A stretch of DNA of 7,017 nt from Nitrososphaerales archaeon TH526 (GCA_014523665.1 JAATVR010000256.1:1-7017), one strand, 5' to 3'; shown: positions 1-6,037, numbered from the stretch's first letter. The notes: generated by a model from the sequence alone, not told the origin. Numbers and translations are program-made.

Positions 1-1
1 A

Positions 2-266
2 ACACAGTACTCTGATGGACATAACGGAAGATGCGCTATGGAGGCCATCATGTCGTATTATGGCTGGAATGGTAAAGACGATTCTCAGGCTTCTGGAAAA
101 TTGTTGGGTGCACTAATTGCATTAAGACATGCAGGAAATGTTAATAGATTTAAATGACTCTGGTTTCACGTTTCACGAAATAGCAGACTACCTAGAGCGA
201 AATAATGAAATAGGATTTGAACTCATTGAATCAAATTCTGAAGATAGTATTCGCTATTACTTATGA
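2..266 (+). pseudogene. Small hypothetical protein, 5' partial and frameshifted
   Basis: Two plus-strand reading frames join into one protein-like sequence. The first (2-157, open at the window edge) reads through SDGHNGRCAMEAIMSYYGWN and GALIALRHAG. The second (129-266) continues with EMLIDLNDSGFTFHEIADYL and ends at TGA 264-266. The switch falls near 130-140 and fits an extra base or a 2-base loss in the first frame. The joined protein would be about 85 residues or more, with no membrane segment or signal peptide visible. The second half, with FTFHEIADYL, looks like a short helix-turn-helix-like region, but this is only an impression. It resembles small uncharacterised proteins I associate with Nitrososphaerales; I cannot assign a function. 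Either the gene is dead or the sequence has an indel error. I am fairly sure both frames are coding and less sure of their identity. Confidence 0.5.
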
Positions 267-305
267 GAATAATGACCTAGCCTGTAGTAGCATGACATAG
301 CTGAC

Positions 306-551
306 CTACCGATGTGAATTAAACTTTTGGAGATAGCCTATACCATCTTGTGTAATTACTAGCTCGTCAAAATAGTTCATAATTATGAAATGCATTTGCT
401 TCAAAGCATTTAGCCAAGTTTTTACTAGCCCCACATCTCCATCAAATCTTTCTGCAATTTCATTTTCATTCTTTCCCTCAGAAACAGATCTAAGTATGTA
501 AGATAATACTTGGATTTCGGTTAAGCTGCTAATGTACGAATTTCTACGCAT
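306..551 (-). CDS. Small winged-helix DNA-binding protein
   Basis: An 81-residue protein. Residues about 11-35 (TEIQVLSYILRSVSEGKNENEIAERF) look like helix 1 and the first helix of a helix-turn-helix. Residues 39-55 (DVGLVKTWLNALKQMHF) look like the recognition helix, and 59-77 (YFDELVITQDGIGYLQKF) like the wing with the usual 'T..G..YL' ending. This layout is typical of short archaeal winged-helix regulators, which act in the cytoplasm on DNA. The ATG start is well bounded, because an in-frame TGA lies 9 nt upstream. It follows the DUF5655 gene on the same strand but is separated by 378 bp, so it is probably transcribed on its own. An AT-rich stretch at 566-575 could be its TATA element, but the spacing is poor. 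Its target is unknown, and it need not belong to the restriction locus. Confidence 0.7.
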   Translation of the reverse strand: MRRNSYISSLTEIQVLSYILRSVSEGKNENEIAERFDGDVGLVKTWLNALKQMHFIIMNYFDELVITQDGIGYLQKFNSHR

Positions 552-929
552 AACCCATCATCACTAAATAAAATTGCCATTTACAATAGCTGGTTTAATT
601 TTTTTAGATAAGATAGCAAACAATTGCTGACTGACCAATTTTGTACCTATACTAATGGAATAAGTGTAATGATGATATATTATATTGACTATATTTCAGA
701 TTCTCCGTACGTACTTGACATCAATTATATGATTGAGACCAATTTACAAAATTATATGAATGATGGTATTATTGGCAGAAGTAGAAAGTTACTAATGATG
801 AAATCATTCAAACAAACACTGATAATTATATTGTTTAATACATTGAATAATCAGTTATTATTGATAGCATCATGTAGGAAAGAACAATGATCCGACTTTT
901 TGACTTTAATGGATCGATGGTTTATTAGA
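552..929. other. 378-bp stretch without a confident gene
   Basis: This AT-rich gap lies between the winged-helix gene and the DUF5655 gene. A plus-strand open frame runs 624-890 (88 codons from a TTG) and encodes a Met/Asn/Ile/Tyr-rich peptide with no recognisable domain. It lacks a ribosome-binding site and has the composition expected of translated AT-rich spacer, so I do not call it a gene. The minus strand shows only short open stretches. Two related direct copies of AATTATATGATTGA and AATTATATGAATGA lie near 723 and 751. I see no tRNA, CRISPR or clear hairpin terminator. Confidence 0.5.
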
Positions 930-1790
930 TCAATTGTGCTGATAGGCCTGTCCTACCAGATCAACCAGATAGGGTATATCGGTTTTAGTATTTATTATAA
1001 CTTCAACATCCCCAGGTGAATAGTGACCTATCTTTTGAACATCCCTAGCTCTCCCGGCAGGGTCGTTAAGCTCATCAATTTTCAAGCTTAAATAGGCTTT
1101 AATCTTTGAACTTAGGATTACTACACCTACAAAACCCCTGTTCCTCCTAAAAGCAATATATTTCTTAGTTGGTCTAATTTCTACATCTGGACCAAGATTC
1201 AAAATAGATGACTTTAGAAGATGATAGAGTTCTTTTGTATCATCCTCAGCTATCCCTAAGAGGTCTTCTTCAGTATACACTTTTATTTCCTCACTCACTC
1301 GTTTCAACTGGGAACTCTTTTTTGCTATGATAGAAAATGATTCAGCTTTGTAGAATGGTTTGTTCTCATTAAAAATGACTATCCCATTTGTATGTTTATG
1401 AACTTCAAAGAGTTGGATCCCCAAGTCTCTGAATCCTATCGCATGTTGTTGATATCTTGTGAACTCAGGAGCTATGAAAATAACTCTCGATTGTGACCAG
1501 TCTAGATCATTTCTCTTAATATTGGACTCATTCCGCTGCGTTTCGTTGTATTCGAGAATAAAATCAGCTTTATTATTAAGCATTAGATTAAGATAAGCAA
1601 TCCCCTGATCGATTACTGAGAAATTCCTATCTCTCTTGTATTCAATTATAACAAACGACATATCTTCTCTATTGAATGCAAGTGTGTCTATTCTTAAACC
1701 GTGTAAATCGAATTCCGATTTTACAAGTTCTAATCCAAATAGCAACCTCAAGTTCATTTCGACTATCATTTGGATTTCACGCTCGAGCAA
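930..1790 (-). CDS. PD-(D/E)XK nuclease-like protein with C-terminal DUF5655 domain
   Basis: The 286-residue frame has an N-terminal nuclease-like fold. RIDTLAF supplies the Asp (D35), FVIIEYKR supplies the Glu and Lys (E50, K52), and DQGIAYL (61-67) supplies the Gln seen in many PD-(D/E)XK enzymes. A linker follows, and then the DUF5655 region (about 170-286: VYTEEDLLG, ELYHLLKSSILNLG, AFRRNRGFVGV, DDPAGRARDV-like LNDPAGRARDV, QKIGHYSPGDVEV). Proteins of this layout are cytoplasmic and of unproven function; the active-site set suggests DNA cleavage. The frame opens at TTG 1790 with GAGGAG 5 nt upstream, but family members usually begin about 25 residues earlier, with a short strand and a 'xPFxLEKEIQ' motif. 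That N-terminus appears in another frame at 1777-1851 (ATG 1849-1851, MRVYGIDVNNGIMRELPEEQ), so a 2-base loss or 1-base gain near 1784-1789 probably separates start from body. It is downstream of the hydrolase and on the same strand, so it may share its transcript. Confidence 0.8.
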   Translation of the reverse strand: MLEREIQMIVEMNLRLLFGLELVKSEFDLHGLRIDTLAFNREDMSFVIIEYKRDRNFSVIDQGIAYLNLMLNNKADFILEYNETQRNESNIKRNDLDWSQSRVIFIAPEFTRYQQHAIGFRDLGIQLFEVHKHTNGIVIFNENKPFYKAESFSIIAKKSSQLKRVSEEIKVYTEEDLLGIAEDDTKELYHLLKSSILNLGPDVEIRPTKKYIAFRRNRGFVGVVILSSKIKAYLSLKIDELNDPAGRARDVQKIGHYSPGDVEVIINTKTDIPYLVDLVGQAYQHN

Positions 1791-1989
1791 ATTGCTCCTC
1801 GGGTAATTCCCTCATGATACCATTATTCACATCTATGCCATAGACCCTCATAGTACTAATCAAATATCTGGATTCTAATATGTCTTCTATTGCTGGATTA
1901 AAATCTGGCCATAGATCAGAATATGGATGGAATATTAGATAACAGGCTATGAATCTAAAACCTATCTTTCTGATTCTGTTAGTAGACCA
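1777..1989 (-). pseudogene. Displaced N-terminus of the DUF5655 protein plus unexplained upstream open frame
   Basis: This minus-strand frame is open for 70 codons, from after TAA 1990-1992 to TGA 1777-1779. Its last 25 codons, from ATG 1849-1851, read MRVYGIDVNNGIMRELPEEQ and then FARA. They match in style the usual N-terminus of DUF5655 proteins. Adding two bases at GCTCGAG (near 1784-1789) would join PEEQFA directly to LEREIQMIVEMN of the main frame, restoring the family's 'F.LE.EIQ' pattern. The first 45 codons (including GFRFIACYLIFHPYSDLWPD) have no obvious start. They are preceded in frame by ATG 2005-2007, four sense codons and the TAA, beginning just after the hydrolase gene's stop. 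That part could be a dead small gene or chance. Confidence 0.45.
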
Positions 1990-2010
1990 TTAAATTTTTA
2001 CTATCATACA

Positions 2011-2742
2011 TCAAAACTTTAGCAGCCATTCGATCTTCTCTTGATAGTTTGGCATATATCTATACAAGAGACTCCAATAATGGTATGAATGCCCTCTAAT
2101 TTTCAAATGACAAATTTCATGCAATACAACATAATCTATTACGTCTGGTGGAGCTTTAATTAGATGCATATTGAAATTAATAGAATTTTTCTTTGTCAAA
2201 CTGGCCCACCTGCTCTTTAGAGTATCTTTTACTAAGATTTTTTGAATATTAACCCCGACTTTCTGTCCATAGATTTTAACTCTTCTCAAGAGAATCTTTT
2301 GAGCCATTCTTTTTAGCCAATCTTCATACAACTCTTTAATCTGCAACTTACTTTCTTCATCTCCATCAGCTGCCGTAATATTGACTACAAATTCATCATT
2401 GATAAATTTCATCATTTGTGTAGGCTGGTTCTTTTTAATTTTCAAACTATAGTTCTTACCTAAATACGGTAACATAGAGTTCTCTCCAAAGCTTGGAACT
2501 ATAATTTCCTGAGCTGTCTCTTGATACTGTTTTTGCTTTTTCAGGATCCAATCAGCTTTATCTAAAATGATGTTCCGAGTATCCTGTAGACTTTTATTTA
2601 GTGGTGTTCTAATTTCTATCCGATTAGAATCAACTATAAGCTCGGACGTCTTAATGCGCTTACTTCTTTTTATATGATATTCTAGGTTTGTTGATCCATA
2701 TTGGATCCGATCTTTGAATTCTTTACTACTATTGTCAATCAT
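2011..2742 (-). CDS. YgjP/DUF45-type zinc-dependent hydrolase (M48-like)
   Basis: An intact 243-residue protein of normal family length. The zinc site is HEICH (H208, E209, H212) followed by the third likely ligand H218 in RGHSYHYW, then LLYRYMPNY. This is the DUF45 signature 'HELCH...NHS..FW......P.Y'. The preceding SRWASLTKKNSINFNMHLIKAPP region (about 178-199) matches the family's 'WGSCS..G.I..N..L..AP' block. The N-terminal 1-100 region is the usual beta-rich part (YHIKRSKRIKTSELIV). There is no signal peptide, so it is cytoplasmic. Such hydrolases, related to SprT-type metalloproteases, are often encoded beside type I restriction genes; their role there is not settled. The ATG shares ATGA (2739-2742) with the hsdR stop, implying translational coupling. 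All catalytic residues are present although the neighbouring restriction genes are broken. Confidence 0.88.
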   Translation of the reverse strand: MIDNSSKEFKDRIQYGSTNLEYHIKRSKRIKTSELIVDSNRIEIRTPLNKSLQDTRNIILDKADWILKKQKQYQETAQEIIVPSFGENSMLPYLGKNYSLKIKKNQPTQMMKFINDEFVVNITAADGDEESKLQIKELYEDWLKRMAQKILLRRVKIYGQKVGVNIQKILVKDTLKSRWASLTKKNSINFNMHLIKAPPDVIDYVVLHEICHLKIRGHSYHYWSLLYRYMPNYQEKIEWLLKF

Positions 2743-3494
2743 AGATGTCTTTTGGCCAGGTCTATGATCATCTGTGTGATCTCCTCTATCTTTTTTTCTG
2801 GATACTTACTCTCTACAAGAATATCGTAGATGTCAATGCTCATCTTTTTCTCTGAGCTTCTCTTAGTTTTCCACCCGGTGAGCTTTGTTTCTTCACTTAG
2901 TCTATTAGATATTTTTTCTGTCGTAGTTTTAGAAAGATCTTGACTTTTCTTTATTGATTCTAACTCTTCATATACAGCAAACTCAAATGGCGTAGAGAAT
3001 CCCAGCTTTTTACGTTGATCTTCTTCCGCCAATGCTTCTTTGTAAATATCTGCATATTGGTTGAAATAATCTGCACTCTGTTTTCTACGCTTCTCTTCAT
3101 TCTCTATTATTCGTTCTAATCTTTCTCTTAGCTTTTCGTAATATAGTGGATTTGTTGGAGCAAGCTCTCTAATTATCTGTCTAGCTTTATTCTTAATTAA
3201 AGCAGTTCTGGCTCTTTCCGACTTAAATTTAGATGCATAACCTAAAAAATTATTGTATGTAACTTCTCTCTGGTCCATTACATCTTCTATTTTTAGCGAT
3301 CTCACATAATCATCAATGAGCTGTTGGACTTTTTTCCCATCTAATCTTAGGTTATGGCCAGGTGCTTCGTACGAATTTCTAATCATGATTCGTTTCCTGC
3401 TCAGGTACTTGAAATCTTCGTTGTATGGTTCAGCTTCTTTCTTTGGAAGAATTACATCCAAAGCTTTCGAGAACATCTTAAATGCACATTCAAA
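2739..3494 (-). pseudogene. hsdR: Type I restriction enzyme R subunit, C-terminal fragment
   Basis: This is the C-terminal helical region of HsdR, which in the full enzyme contacts the methyltransferase core. Recognisable blocks are FSKALDVILPKKEAEPYNED (2-21), DFKYLSRKR (21-29), HNLRLDGKKVQQLIDDYVRS (41-60), NPLYYEKLRERLERIIE (109-125) and the family's closing segment IYDILVESKYPEKKIEEITQ. HsdR is normally about 750-1000 residues; the PD-(D/E)XK nuclease and both helicase domains are missing. Homology begins at FECAFK (3477-3494), just after hsdM sequence, with an in-frame TAA (3495-3497) supplied by hsdM. ATG 3474-3476 would allow a 245-residue tail to be made alone. There is no frameshift inside the remnant. 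Alone it cannot cleave or translocate DNA. It overlaps the hydrolase start by 4 nt. Confidence 0.85.
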
Positions 3495-4264
3495 TTAAAC
3501 TCATTTTCTGTCAACTCGTCAATTTCTGCTATATGACAATACTTCTTAATTTCTTCATATTTCTTAAATGCCGAAACAATCTTTTTGATATCTTCTTCTG
3601 TTAATTTGTTCCGTACCTTGCCTTCTTCATAATCTCTTGCTGCATAGATCAAGATTATTTTGTTCTTGCGCTTAGCAGGCTTATTCTTATTAAGAATTAG
3701 GACACACCCAGGAATTCCAGTACCATAAAACAGCTTTGGAGGAAGAGCAACAATGCCTTCTATTATGTCCTCGTCGATCATGTTCTTACATATGTTCTCT
3801 TCTTCATTTCCTCTGAAGAGGACCCCCTGTGAGCATATAATAGCAGCTTGTCCTTTGGCATTCAGACTTGAAAACATATGTTGAATAAAAGCAAAATCAG
3901 CTTTATCCTGTGAGGGAGGAATACCAAATCTAAACCTGTTATAGGAGTCTCTGGCGGCGTTCTTATTATCCCAGTCCATACTAAATGGAAAATTGGCCAG
4001 CACTCGATCATAAGTGATAAGCTTTCCACCCTCAACTAATTTGGGGTTAATTATTGAATCACCATATTCAATCCTAAAATCTTCAATACCATGTAGAACC
4101 ATATTCATCTTACACATTCCAACTGTACCATAGTTGATATCCTGTCCTTCTAATATCAGATTTCTAGGATTTTCACCGTGTTTTGAAATATATTTCACAG
4201 ATTCAATAAGCATGCCACCTGAACCACAAGTAGGATCGCATATACTCATGCTCCTTAGGTTCAA
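3452..4264 (-). pseudogene. hsdM: Type I DNA methyltransferase HsdM, catalytic part, 3' truncated
   Basis: This frame carries the Rossmann methyltransferase domain of HsdM. The SAM-binding motif I is DPTCGSGGMLIES (10-22). LEGQDINYGTVGMCKMNM (38-55) follows, and then the catalytic motif IV, VLANFPFS (88-95), where NPPF is usual. The end of the domain is also clear: KADFAFIQHMFSSLNAKGQA, GIVALPPKLFYGTGIPGCVL, and AEIDELTENEFNLNV (236-250). HsdM would normally go on for some 60 or more residues with a coiled coil ('PRYVDT...'). Here it runs into 12 unrelated residues, HLRCSRKLWM and stop, which are hsdR bases read out of frame. The ATG at 4262-4264 is not a real start; the first five residues are out-of-frame reading, and true homology begins at MSICDP (ATG 4247-4249). 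With no HsdS partner the protein would lack target recognition. Confidence 0.88.
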
Positions 4265-4874
4265 CCAAATTTACAAGAAGCCTGACAACCTCCTTGGGGG
4301 TAAAGAAGTTACCACCGGATTTTTTGGTTTCGTCTGCAAATTGCTCTAACAGATATTCGAATGCATCCCCAAAAATATCAGTGCTTTCTAAATCTTCGTT
4401 GCGTAGACGCGGGGAATTGAAGTGAGAAATAAGCTTACGGAGTTTGTCATCTGGATATTTCCTCTTGTCATTATACTTTGTATTTGTAAGAACACCGTCT
4501 AGGTCAGGGTTTTCTCTTTCAATAATTCGACACACATGATCAATGGTCTCTCCAATATTCTCAGCAGCGCTCGCGAGAACTGACCATCTGGCTTCTTTTG
4601 GAACAAAGAAAGTGTGTCTTCTTTTGTTCTCGTAAGCTTCATTCTTACTCTTACCCTGTTTGATTAGCTTTTCCGCATTTTCCTCAAAGCTATCGTTTAG
4701 CCTCTTCAGAAAGAGCAAAGACATTATGGGCTGTCTATATTCGCCAGGGTCCAGAGAACCCCTCAGAATGTCTGCAGCGCTCCATAGATGGGACTTGAGA
4801 ATATCGAATGTAATTTTTTGATTAAATATAGTATAATCGACTCTCGATTCTTTTTGTTCTCTTTTCTTGGCTAA
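4203..4874 (-). pseudogene. hsdM: HsdM N-terminal part, no start codon, frameshifted
   Basis: This is the 5' half of hsdM. From ATG 4722-4724 it reads MSLLFLKRLNDSFEENAEKL, then FGDAFEYLLEQFA (118-130), GGNFFTPKEVVRLLVNLVEP (137-156) and KE. After this it departs from the family as HEYMRSYLWFRWHAY and stops at 4203. Coding clearly starts earlier: 50 codons upstream of that ATG remain open and give AKKREQKESRVDYTIFNQK, then HLWSAADILRGSLDPGEYRQ leading into PIMSLL. 'LW.AAD.LRG..DPGEY' is a conserved HsdM N-terminal block. No ATG, GTG or TTG exists in that stretch; the best position is TTA 4872-4874 before GCC AAG AAA, suggesting a lost ATG or TTG. The frame break lies at AAGGAG/CATGAG (about 4249-4255); family members usually have 'EPKEGMSICDP', so loss of two G bases would explain it. 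Confidence 0.85.
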
Positions 4875-4921
4875 TTTATCTCACTTATCCCCTCTTAACT
4901 ACTCGATAAGTGACTGATTAG
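4871..4921. repeat. Inverted repeat over the predicted hsdM transcription start
   Basis: TCACTTATC (4881-4889) and GATAAGTGA (4905-4913) are a perfect 9-bp inverted repeat with a 15-nt spacer. Outer arms CTAAT (4871-4875) and ATTAG (4917-4921) also pair, with unequal spacers of 5 and 3 nt. The core lies between the TATA-like element and the hsdM coding frame and brackets the transcription start expected from that element. This would place only one arm in the transcript, so a protein-binding operator is likelier than an RNA hairpin. No regulator for it is identified. Confidence 0.6.
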
Positions 4922-4923
4922 TT

Positions 4924-4933
4924 CTTTAAATAG
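4924..4933 (-). promoter_or_regulatory. TATA-like element upstream of hsdM
   Basis: CTATTTAAAG on the minus strand, preceded by an A-rich stretch that could act as a BRE. At the usual archaeal spacing it would start transcription near 4902, about 28 nt before the presumed hsdM start at 4874. It is judged from sequence alone. Confidence 0.4.
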
Positions 4934-5235
4934 TTTTTACGTCTCTTGAAAATTATGGCAGATGTCGAGATTCTTTGGCATCCATTCATCTGTAGCATCG
5001 TATACTACAGATGATGAACAAGCAATTTCTTAATCTGAATTGAAAAATCTATTTGTACTTTAGAATAGCCTGCAATTATCTTCAATAGAAAGTAGGTTGA
5101 TCTTCTAAGAAATTGGTTGCAAGAGTTGCAAGAATAGCAGCTTATTATATTCTATTTTTACGCTTATTTTCATAAGTACTAATGCCAATGGGTCTTAGGC
5201 ATTATCGATCTTAAACTAGATTCTAATAGTGTAAT
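4934..5235. other. Intergenic stretch with no gene seen
   Basis: About 300 bp between the hsdM promoter and the tandem repeats downstream of the secreted-protein gene. Neither strand has a convincing open frame, and no tRNA or CRISPR is visible. It contains a 10-bp dyad (4986-5014) and GTTGCAAGA repeated twice in tandem (5116-5124 and 5125-5133). The rest is plain AT-rich sequence. On the minus strand the T-rich tract near 5045-5060 is too weak to call a terminator. Confidence 0.5.
4986..5014. repeat. 10-bp perfect inverted repeat
   Basis: TCATCTGTAG (4986-4995) and CTACAGATGA (5005-5014) are exact reverse complements separated by 9 nt. No T-run follows on either strand, so it is not an obvious terminator. 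It sits about 110 bp upstream of the hsdM coding frame and could be a regulator site, a stable RNA stem or the relic of an element end. Confidence 0.7.
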
Positions 5236-5283
5236 AGTATAGTGATATAAACTGTGCTTAGTATAGTGATATACACTATGCTT
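5236..5283. repeat. 24-bp tandem repeat, two copies
   Basis: Copy 1 (5236-5259) and copy 2 (5260-5283) abut and differ at 2 of 24 positions (both begin AGTATAGTGATATA). Copy 2 is itself an imperfect palindrome: AGTATAGTG (5260-5268) faces CACTATGCT (5274-5282) around a 5-nt loop with one mismatch. Copy 1 has lost most of this symmetry. The repeats lie 15 bp downstream of the secreted-protein stop codon. Confidence 0.8.
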
Positions 5284-5294
5284 TGATAGCATAG
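5276..5294 (-). other. Hairpin just after the secreted-protein gene
   Basis: CTATGCT (5276-5282) and AGCATAG (5288-5294) form a perfect 7-bp stem with a 5-nt loop, starting 3 bp beyond the stop codon at 5298-5300. It could protect or shape the 3' end of the transcript. No T-rich tract follows closely, so it is not a typical terminator. The same left arm can pair instead with AGTATAG in the adjacent 24-bp repeat, so the two stems exclude each other. Confidence 0.45.
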
Positions 5295-5297
5295 CAG

Positions 5298-6002
5298 TTA
5301 GACAACGTGCAGATTGTAAACGAGATTTATAAATAGATTTTCAGATTCCCGCCCTGGAATAACTTGAACGATATGAATTTCGATTTTGTGATCACCAACT
5401 GGCAAAGGTTTAAGCATTAACCATGTCCCATCTAGAAGAGCGCTATATGTTCCTGAGGGCAAGGTCCACATATTATCCTCCGGATAGGTAACATTAAAGA
5501 AATCAGTGGTCACTCTATATTGTTCGATGTTATCAACGCTTTTGCCATCAATTATAATTTGGTGCTTAGCCCAATCATTTCTTGCTTTAACGCATTTTTG
5601 TAAGTCCTCGTCGGTCTTATGGGTCTCATCATAATTACATAACTCGGTTATTCCGGAAACCAATATGCCCCTGTCTGCTGGTATTGTACAATCGTAGACT
5701 ACATTCTGTGCGGATTCCCCGACGATTGGATTTACCAACATTATAACTGGGTATCCTAGACCCATAAAACAAGGGTAACTCCATTGTTTCGGGTTGGGAT
5801 ATGGGGATATCTCTTTTGGTATTGAATTCCACCACTCCCAATGCTTAATACCCCATTCTTTGTGCGGGAGACCATAAGGACTCGAGCTTGGTGGATAGAT
5901 CTGATCTTGTAAAGTTGCAAATATGAACTGTGGCTGAAAAATTAATGAAGACAATGGATTTATCAAGAATAGACAAGCCCATACTATTGTGAATCTTTTC
6001 AA
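5298..6002 (-). CDS. Secreted hypothetical protein with Trp-rich N-terminal motif
   Basis: An intact 234-residue protein. Residues 1-29 are a Sec signal peptide: K2, R3, a hydrophobic core (IVWACLFLINPLSSLIF) and probable cleavage after FIFA (29). The mature part opens with SPYGLPHKEWGIKHWEWWNS (41-60), then IPKEISPYPNP. It has four cysteines (C78, C105, C122, C137) that could form two disulfides, and a possible N-glycosylation site at NVT (170-172). DGTWLMLKPLPVGDHKIEIH (191-210) looks like a strand-rich end of a beta domain. I associate this pattern ('YG....EW...WW.W..SIP') with an uncharacterised secreted family expanded in Nitrososphaerales; no function is known to me. The start is TTG 6000-6002, forced by an in-frame TAA directly upstream. 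TATAAAAAG lies about 40 nt upstream, which predicts a leader of about 13 nt. It is a single-gene unit, divergent from the membrane gene. Confidence 0.82.
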   Translation of the reverse strand: MKRFTIVWACLFLINPLSSLIFQPQFIFATLQDQIYPPSSSPYGLPHKEWGIKHWEWWNSIPKEISPYPNPKQWSYPCFMGLGYPVIMLVNPIVGESAQNVVYDCTIPADRGILVSGITELCNYDETHKTDEDLQKCVKARNDWAKHQIIIDGKSVDNIEQYRVTTDFFNVTYPEDNMWTLPSGTYSALLDGTWLMLKPLPVGDHKIEIHIVQVIPGRESENLFINLVYNLHVV

Positions 6003-6037
6003 TTATCTGCAGTTTAAGAAGTGCTTATGTTATAAGG

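Noticed and set aside
624..890. 88-codon plus-strand open frame
   Set aside because: TTG start without a ribosome-binding site, low-complexity Met/Asn/Ile/Tyr-rich product and no recognisable domain; likely open by chance in AT-rich spacer.
3452..3494. hsdM and hsdR tail as a designed HsdM-HsdR fusion, as in single-chain restriction enzymes
   Set aside because: The two parts are in different frames, an in-frame TAA precedes the hsdR part, and the nuclease and helicase domains are missing, so a deletion scar fits better.
3316..3536. Two overlapping 60-codon plus-strand frames
   Set aside because: They lie antisense to the hsdR tail and the end of hsdM, whose minus-strand frames have clear homology.
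4134..4349. 71-codon plus-strand frame
   Set aside because: Antisense to the conserved HsdM motif region.
5236..5283. Possible CRISPR repeats
   Set aside because: Two abutting copies with no spacer between them and no cas genes; a tandem duplication instead.
4871..5300. Insertion-sequence ends or an attachment site
   Set aside because: The inverted repeats differ from one another, no transposase or integrase lies in the window, and no flanking target duplication is seen.
5635..5841. 68-codon minus-strand frame
   Set aside because: An alternative frame inside the intact secreted-protein gene, with no domain of its own.
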